Below are positions 58,796 to 64,000 of a stretch of DNA of 64,000 bases, piece by piece. This stretch comes from Mycetohabitans sp. B8 (lineage in GTDB: Bacteria; Pseudomonadota; Gammaproteobacteria; Burkholderiales; Burkholderiaceae), in assembly GCF_021991875.1 (NCBI RefSeq), contig NZ_JAHLKR010000011.1:1-64000 (forward strand). Reading direction: 5' to 3'. The position numbers were made by a program, and so were the translations under genes. Positions within the stretch are counted from its first letter, which is position 1. Each line of letters opens with the position of its first letter. The notes beneath the pieces are model-generated. The model worked only from the letters and a program-made list of their open reading frames with translations. It was not told where the DNA came from and did no database searches.

Positions 58796-59404
58796 ATGTC
58801 AATGACACAGTTGCTCGACGCGATGGCAAACGCCAGCGTTTTTTTTATCGGATTGATGGGGGCGGGAAAGACGACGGTCGGTCGTGCTGTCGCCCGTCGC
58901 CTCGGACGCCCTTTCGTCGACTCCGATCACGAAATCGAAGCCCGTACGGGCGCGCGCATTCCGGTGATATTCGAGCACGAGGGGGAGGATGGCTTCCGCC
59001 ACCGGGAATCGGCGATCATCGATGAGTTGACGCGCCGTCCAGGCCTGGTCCTGGCGACGGGCGGCGGCGCAGTGATGCGGCCCCAAAACCGTGAGTGGCT
59101 GCATACGCGCGGCATTGTCATTTATTTGCGCGCCACGCCGCATGACTTGTGGCTGCGTACCCGTCGCGACAAGAATCGTCCGCTGCTGCAAACCGACGAT
59201 CCGCGCGGCAAGCTGGAATCGCTGTTCGAGTTGCGAGATCCGCTGTATCGTGAATGCGCGCATTTCGTGATTGAAACCGGACGGCCCACTGTCAATGGTC
59301 TTGTCAATATGGTACTCATGCAACTGGAACTGATCGGCCTGCGCCCGCAGCCCGACTGCGAAGCATCGCAAGATGCGCTGCCGCCCCATGACAATGCTTG
59401 TTGA
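58796..59404 (+). CDS. aroK: Shikimate kinase
   Basis: AroK (202 residues) phosphorylates shikimate at O3 using ATP. The P-loop is GLMGAGKTT (about residues 19-27), the shikimate-binding [11 protein letters not shown] follows, and RESAIIDEL and LATGGGAV are present. The lid [11 protein letters not shown] is also seen. ATG at 58802 is an alternative start. It ends 10 nt before aroB; the pair gives two steps of the shikimate pathway. Confidence 0.95.
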   Translation: MSMTQLLDAMANASVFFIGLMGAGKTTVGRAVARRLGRPFVDSDHEIEARTGARIPVIFEHEGEDGFRHRESAIIDELTRRPGLVLATGGGAVMRPQNREWLHTRGIVIYLRATPHDLWLRTRRDKNRPLLQTDDPRGKLESLFELRDPLYRECAHFVIETGRPTVNGLVNMVLMQLELIGLRPQPDCEASQDALPPHDNAC

Positions 59405-59414
59405 GTTGCCCCGT

Positions 59415-60491
59415 ATGATCCATGTCGAAGTCGAACTGGGCGAGCGTGCCTACCCCATCCATATCGGTGCGGATTTGATCGACCGGCAGGCGTTGTTCGC
59501 GCCGCATATTTGCGGGACATCTGTGGCCATCGTGACCAATACCACGGTCGAGTCGTTGTACGGCACGCGGGTACGAGCAGCGCTTGAGCGCGCTGGCAAA
59601 CGCGTGCAGACGATTGTGCTGCCCGATGGCGAAGCGCATAAGAACTGGCAAACGCTGCACCAGATATTTGATGCGTTGCTAGGTCAACATGCGGATCGCA
59701 AGGTGACGCTGGTTGCACTGGGTGGTGGTGTCATCGGTGACATGACCGGCTTTGCCGCCGCATGCTACATGCGAGGTGTGCCGTTCATCCAGGTGCCGAC
59801 CACGTTGCTGTCCCAGGTCGATTCGTCGGTCGGAGGCAAGACCGGCATTAATCATCCGCTCGGCAAGAACATGATTGGCGCGTTCTACCAGCCGCGAGCG
59901 GTGATCGCCGACATCGGCACGCTGGACACGCTGCCGCAGCGCGAGCGTGCCGCCGGCCTCGCCGAGGTCATCAAGACAGCGGCCATCGCGGATCCGGCGT
60001 TTTTTGACTGGATCGAAGCGAATATCGACGCGTTGAACCATTGTGACGCATCGGCGCTGGCATGGGCGGTCAAGTGTTCCTGCGAGTTGAAGGCAAAGGT
60101 GGTGGCTGCTGACGAGCGTGAGGCAGGCTTGCGCGCGATTTTGAATTTTGGCCATACGTTCGGTCATGCGATCGAGGCCGGACTCGGGTATGGCCAGTGG
60201 CTGCATGGCGAGGCGGTCGGTTGTGGGATGGTGATGGCCGCGGACCTGTCGGTACGGCTTGGCCTGCTTGACGAGGCCACGCGCGAGCGACTGGTCCGAT
60301 TGATCAGTGCAGCGCACTTGCCCACGCGCGCGCCGGCACTTGGCACGGATCGGTATGTCGAACTGATGCAGGTCGACAAGAAAGCGGACAGCGGTACGAT
60401 AAAGTTCATTCTATTGAAGCAAATCGGTGACACGCTGATCACCGGTGCGCCCGAAGCGGATGTGCGCGCGACACTAGCGGCGAGCGTCTGA
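59415..60491 (+). CDS. aroB: 3-dehydroquinate synthase
   Basis: AroB (358 residues) cyclises DAHP to 3-dehydroquinate using NAD and a divalent metal. [35 protein letters not shown] and [18 protein letters not shown] with its metal-binding His residues are intact, as is the second metal-ligand segment [11 protein letters not shown]. The start [18 protein letters not shown] at 59415 fits relatives; in-frame ATGs at 59388 and 59394 lie inside aroK. Confidence 0.96.
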   Translation: MIHVEVELGERAYPIHIGADLIDRQALFAPHICGTSVAIVTNTTVESLYGTRVRAALERAGKRVQTIVLPDGEAHKNWQTLHQIFDALLGQHADRKVTLVALGGGVIGDMTGFAAACYMRGVPFIQVPTTLLSQVDSSVGGKTGINHPLGKNMIGAFYQPRAVIADIGTLDTLPQRERAAGLAEVIKTAAIADPAFFDWIEANIDALNHCDASALAWAVKCSCELKAKVVAADEREAGLRAILNFGHTFGHAIEAGLGYGQWLHGEAVGCGMVMAADLSVRLGLLDEATRERLVRLISAAHLPTRAPALGTDRYVELMQVDKKADSGTIKFILLKQIGDTLITGAPEADVRATLAASV

Positions 60492-60559
60492 GTTTACGCC
60501 CTGGTGTCCGGGCGGCTGAAGCAGGGCTGCAGCAGTCGTTGCTCAAGGAGTGTCAGTAA

Positions 60560-61741
60560 GTGAAGAGTGCGTTCGAAGGTCAATTTCGGCATACGGTGCC
60601 GGCGTTGCGCGATCTTGAGGATCATCTCGCGCCGTATGCGGTGTCTTCGCGGCTGTCCCGCGGGCGCCGCCATCCGGAATCCGCGCCGGATTCCCGGACC
60701 GAGTTTCAACGCGATCGGGACCGTATTATCCATTCGACGGCGTTTCGGCGCCTCGAATATAAGACGCAGGTATTCGTCAATCACGAGGGCGACCTGTTCC
60801 GCACGCGGCTCACCCACAGTCTGGAAGTCGCGCAGATCGCGCGTTCGGTGGCGCGTAACCTGCGCGTCAACGAGGACCTGGTGGAGGCGATCTCATTGGC
60901 GCACGATCTCGGGCATACGCCGTTCGGCCACGCCGGACAGGATGCGCTGAACGAATGCATGCACGAGTTCGGTGGATTCGAGCATAACTTGCAAAGTCTG
61001 GCGGTAGTCGATGAGTTAGAGGCGCACTATGGCGGATTCAACGGCTTGAATCTGTGTTTTGAGACCCGCGAGGGCATCTTGAAGCACTGCTCGCGTGAAA
61101 ACGCGCGGCGCCTGGGCGAGCTCGGCGAGCGTTTTTTGCACGGGCGCCAGCCTTCCATCGAGGCGCAGATCGCCAACCTTGCCGACGAAATCGCGTATAA
61201 CAATCATGATATTGACGATGGGCTACGCTCGGGGCTGCTGACCCTGGAGCAACTCGATGCAGTCGAGTTGTGGCGGGCGCATTACGCATTGGCGAGGCAG
61301 GCTCATCCGACGTTGAATGGGCGGCGGCTAATCTATGAAACAATACGGCGGATTATCAATACGTTGATTGTCGATTTGATCGGCGCGACGGCTGAGCGCT
61401 TGGCGATGGCGGCGCCAGACTCGGTCGATGCGGTTCGCGCATCGGCGCCGCTGGTCGCGCACAGTGACGCGATCGCGGCGCAAGCGCGCGAGCTTAAACA
61501 ATTCCTGCTCCACAACCTGTATCGCCATTATCGTGTGATGCGCATGGCGAACAAGGCGCGTCGCGTGGTCGTGGGGTTGTTCGACGCGTTCCAGGACGAT
61601 CCGCGCTTGCTGCCGCCCGCTTACCAGTGCGATGATTCGGCGGCGACACAGGCTAGACTCATAGCGCATTACATCGCTGGGATGACGGATCGGTATGCGT
61701 TGAAAGAATATCGCCGTCTGTTCGTCATTGACGACGGCTAA
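60560..61741 (+). CDS. dgt: Deoxyguanosinetriphosphate triphosphohydrolase-like protein
   Basis: A 393-residue HD-domain hydrolase that splits dNTPs to nucleoside and triphosphate. Metal ligands are visible in [13 protein letters not shown] and [14 protein letters not shown], with further His/Asp in FEHNLQSL and [17 protein letters not shown]. The start is GTG at 60560 with GGAG upstream; the first 35 residues are variable. It belongs to the type-2 dGTPase-like subfamily and sits downstream of aroB, as in other Burkholderiales. Confidence 0.93.
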   Translation: MKSAFEGQFRHTVPALRDLEDHLAPYAVSSRLSRGRRHPESAPDSRTEFQRDRDRIIHSTAFRRLEYKTQVFVNHEGDLFRTRLTHSLEVAQIARSVARNLRVNEDLVEAISLAHDLGHTPFGHAGQDALNECMHEFGGFEHNLQSLAVVDELEAHYGGFNGLNLCFETREGILKHCSRENARRLGELGERFLHGRQPSIEAQIANLADEIAYNNHDIDDGLRSGLLTLEQLDAVELWRAHYALARQAHPTLNGRRLIYETIRRIINTLIVDLIGATAERLAMAAPDSVDAVRASAPLVAHSDAIAAQARELKQFLLHNLYRHYRVMRMANKARRVVVGLFDAFQDDPRLLPPAYQCDDSAATQARLIAHYIAGMTDRYALKEYRRLFVIDDG

Positions 61742-61811
61742 ACCCCGATGCTTGCTTTTCCCGTGCGTTGACTTGCGCTGCTTCCAACTTTGTTCAAGCG
61801 AGGAATGCAAG

Positions 61812-62555
61812 GTGGCCGATTGGCCTTATCCGCGCGTGGTCGCGCACCGGGGTGGCGGTACGCTGGCGCCGGAAAACACCTTAGCGGCGATTCGCGTCGG
61901 CGCGAAGCTAGGGCTCAAGATGGTTGAGTTCGATGCTAAGTTGTCTGCCGACGAAGTGGTTTTTCTGCTGCACGACGATACAGTGAATCGGACTAGCGAC
62001 GGCCGGGGGGCTGCGGCGCGTAAACAGTACGCGGCGATTGCCCGGTTGGATGCCGGCAGCTGGTTCGACGGGCGTTTCAGTGGTGAATGGATGCCGACGC
62101 TGCAGCAGGCGAGTGAGTACTGTCGCGAGCTGGACTTAGCCGTCAACGTTGAAATCAAACCGTGTCCGGGGCGCGAAGCCTTGACCGGGCGCATTGTGGC
62201 AGGCGAAGTGGCGCGATGGTGGGAAGGTGCCACGTCGCCGGTGCTGCTCTCGTCGTTTTCCCTCGAGGCACTGCGCAGCGCGCGCGGCGCGGCGGCGCAC
62301 CTGCCTCGCGGCTGGCTGGTCGATGCCGTGCCGGCGGACTGGCGCGAGCACGCCCGTGCGCTCGGCTGCGTCTCATTGCACGTGAGCCACCGCCAGTTGA
62401 CCGCCGCACGCGTTGTCCAGATTAATGAAGCCGGCTTGCGTGTCCTAGCTTACACCGTCAATACGCCGGAACGCGCCCGCGAACTTGTCGAGTGGGGCAT
62501 CGATACGATCTGCACAGACCGCATTGACTTGATCGGCGCGAGTTTCTTAGGCTAG
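61812..62555 (+). CDS. ugpQ: Glycerophosphodiester phosphodiesterase
   Basis: A 247-residue GDPD-family TIM barrel that releases glycerol 3-phosphate from deacylated phospholipids. VVAHRGGGTLAPENTLAA carries the catalytic His and Arg; EFDAKLSADEVVFLLHDDTVNRTSDG carries the metal-binding Glu/Asp and second His; NVEIKP is the third metal site. There is no signal peptide, so it is cytosolic. GTG at 61812 has AGGAAT upstream; the earlier in-frame ATG at 61728 lies in dgt and is unlikely. Confidence 0.93.
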   Translation: MADWPYPRVVAHRGGGTLAPENTLAAIRVGAKLGLKMVEFDAKLSADEVVFLLHDDTVNRTSDGRGAAARKQYAAIARLDAGSWFDGRFSGEWMPTLQQASEYCRELDLAVNVEIKPCPGREALTGRIVAGEVARWWEGATSPVLLSSFSLEALRSARGAAAHLPRGWLVDAVPADWREHARALGCVSLHVSHRQLTAARVVQINEAGLRVLAYTVNTPERARELVEWGIDTICTDRIDLIGASFLG

Positions 62556-62860
62556 GGCGCCGCGTTACGCACGGCGAGCCCGTTACGCCGAGTTGGTAAT
62601 CCGCATAGGTAGGAAAATGCCGTACCACGTAAGACGTTGGGTACGCGAAGGATACGCTGGCCGTTAGTAGAAATGCCAGTCCGTCAATGGGGTGCATGCC
62701 AGCATCACGACGCCGCGCCGTGACCGGCGCGGCGAGTGAGGCGCCATGGGATCAGAGCCTGCTCAACGGCCTCAAACGCTGTTGCGGCACACACAGGCTA
62801 CCCCGGGGCGCAGCAGCAGCAGGCCGGCGCTGCGCATGTGTGCTGCGCCTTGGCGCGTCG
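62556..62860. other. Intergenic region with a GC-rich hairpin
   Basis: No gene is supported in these 305 bases between convergent ugpQ and the DUF883 gene. A perfect 9-bp stem CGCCGCGCC/GGCGCGGCG (62711-62719 with 62726-62734) lacks a U run. Confidence 0.5.
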
Positions 62861-63235
62861 CTAAGCGCGTCCCAGCAACAAGCCCAGTAGCAACGCCGCG
62901 CCAGCGGCTGCGGCGACGGCCTGCCATGGGCGCTCATGGACATATTCGTCCGCCCCGCCCCATGCGGCTTGGGCGCGGCGCCTCACGTTTGCCTGGGTAT
63001 CCTCCAGGCGCGAGCGCGTGGCTTCGATCTTGTCTTGCAATTGCTGACGCAAAACCTCGGCGTCGGCTTGAGTACCGTCAGTGAGCGTATTTTCCAAATC
63101 GGACAACAGCTCACGTACTTCGGCGCCGACGTCCTGCACGGCATGACGCCCATGGTGCGCGATACGCTGCGCGTGGCGGCCGGCCCTGTCGAACGAATCA
63201 CCTAGCGCCTGGCGGGTATTTTCCAAATTTGCCAT
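62861..63235 (-). CDS. DUF883 (ElaB/YqjD-type) membrane protein
   Basis: A 124-residue protein with a long amphipathic coiled-coil helix (VGAEVRELLSDLENTL, DAEVLRQQLQDKIEATRSRLEDTQ), then VHERPWQAVAAAAGAALLLGLLLGRA, a C-terminal membrane helix with the typical ERPW-x-A-V motif. E. coli relatives ElaB and YqjD bind the inner membrane and ribosomes in stationary phase. The start at 63235 has GGAGGAAG on the minus strand. Confidence 0.9.
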   Translation of the reverse strand: MANLENTRQALGDSFDRAGRHAQRIAHHGRHAVQDVGAEVRELLSDLENTLTDGTQADAEVLRQQLQDKIEATRSRLEDTQANVRRRAQAAWGGADEYVHERPWQAVAAAAGAALLLGLLLGRA

Positions 63236-63522
63236 TGCAGCTTCCTCCAAATATTGTCGAAATGTTCGACGGTGTTGCAAAAAAGCCATCCGTGTTGGCA
63301 CGCAACGTGCGGTAACGCACTGAACAGCCGTGGCTGTGTGAGTGTTGACAACGCCACGTCGAGTTGGTTCTGCGACTTGCGACTGAGTTCTCGATGGTGG
63401 TGGCAGTGCGCAATGCGGCTGTCGGTGCCGACACAGTGAAGCACATTGCAGGCCAACTTGGAGGTGATCGGCGTCGTGCCGCTCAAGGCTGGCGATAGCT
63501 GCGCCGGCCAAGGCGGTGTTCT
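63236..63522. other. Intergenic region, no gene seen
   Basis: No plausible gene. It includes the upstream region of the minus-strand DUF883 gene and merges into the tandem repeat array. Confidence 0.5.
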
Positions 63523-63698
63523 GAGGTAGGCGGCGTGCGACCCAAAGCGGTGGCGTAGAGCTAGACGGCGCGCGACCCAGGGTGGTGGCCTGGAGCTAAA
63601 CGGCGCGCAGCCACGAGGCGGTGGGGCGGAGCTAAACGATGCGCGGCCCAAGGTGGATGACGCGCAGTTAGAGGGCGCGCGGGGCAAGGTAGGTGCCA
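63523..63698. repeat. Imperfect 35-bp tandem repeat array
   Basis: About five units with a period of 35 bp (one of 36) start at 63523, 63558, 63593, 63629 and 63664. Each begins GAGCTA(A/G)ACGGCGCGC or similar. The period is not a multiple of three, so it is probably not coding. Confidence 0.75.
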
Positions 63699-63794
63699 CG
63701 CAGACCCGCGTTGCACTGGCGAACGCGGGCGGCACGGTTGCAATGCCGCTCTCGGCATGAAGAGGCCAGCACGGCGCCCCCGGTGCGTCGGGCG

Positions 63795-64000
63795 TCAGAA
63801 GCGGTAGCCGACGTTCAGGAGCGTGACGAGCGGATTGAGTTTGATGTGCGCGTGGCTCGTGACGTTACGTACGCCGACCGGCGTTTGCGCAGCAGTATGC
63901 AGCGTGGCATCGGTTGAGAATGGGAGGAACGATACGGAAAAGCTGGCGAACATGTGCTTATTGAAGTTGTACGCGAAGCCGGCGTTGAACACCGGTGCCC
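63795..64000 (-). CDS. OmpW-like outer membrane protein, C-terminal part
   Basis: The reading frame enters from the right edge and ends at 63795. It shows beta-barrel strands (VFNAGFAYNFNKH, FASFSVSFLPFSTDATLHT, HAHIKLNPLVTLLNVGYRF) and the terminal Phe of outer-membrane porins. The 'xLNPLV...GYRF' end and the STDAT strand resemble OmpW. The N-terminus lies outside the window. Confidence 0.75.
   Translation of the reverse strand, partial: APVFNAGFAYNFNKHMFASFSVSFLPFSTDATLHTAAQTPVGVRNVTSHAHIKLNPLVTLLNVGYRF

Noticed and set aside
63523-63698. CRISPR array
   Set aside because: Units are contiguous without unique spacers and no cas gene is nearby.

Overview
The window looks like a betaproteobacterial core chromosome segment from the Burkholderia sensu lato group. 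A Mycetohabitans-like (endofungal Burkholderia) source is my best guess from general family resemblance, GC-rich codon use and a probable hrp-type type III secretion target. That species guess is inference, not shown by the sequence.

Layout. 1-1,610 holds a terminator of an upstream gene, a gene-poor stretch and a lipoprotein. 1,779-15,914 is the tRNA(Tyr-Gly-Thr)-tuf-tRNA(Trp)-secE-nusG-rplKAJL-rpoBC block, closed by a strong terminator. 15,915-18,800 is an accessory insertion: a large acidic protein with two hydrophobic C-terminal helices, preceded by a perfect PIP/hrpII-type box, plus a GNAT acetyltransferase. 18,805-40,272 holds recQ, then the str operon (rpsL-rpsG-fusA-tuf), S10, spc and alpha clusters through rplQ, ending in a clear terminator. 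Nearly all the translation and transcription machinery of the cell is encoded here in one direction.

40,398-53,845 holds housekeeping genes: cutA-dsbD, hemB and engB on the minus strand, a di-haem cytochrome c4, the System II cytochrome c maturation pair resB-ccsA, then lptM-lysA, cyaY and mrcA. DsbD, ResB/CcsA and cytochrome c4 fit together as a thiol-reduction and haem-attachment module. 54,073-62,555 holds pilM-pilN-pilO-pilQ (type IV pilus alignment complex and secretin), aroK-aroB, dgt and a glycerophosphodiesterase. The pilP position is occupied only by a fused or frameshifted tail of pilO. The right end has a DUF883 membrane protein, a 35-bp tandem repeat array and the 3' part of an OmpW-like porin.

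Most interesting items: the candidate HrpB/HrpX-regulated type III substrate inserted behind rpoC; an orphan plus-strand terminator between hemB and engB that ends a probable small RNA whose hairpin loop carries an anti-Shine-Dalgarno UCUCCUCCCU motif; and a recurring arrangement in which promoter -10 elements sit inside short inverted repeats ahead of ribosomal protein operons. No rRNA operon, CRISPR array, insertion sequence or prophage was seen.
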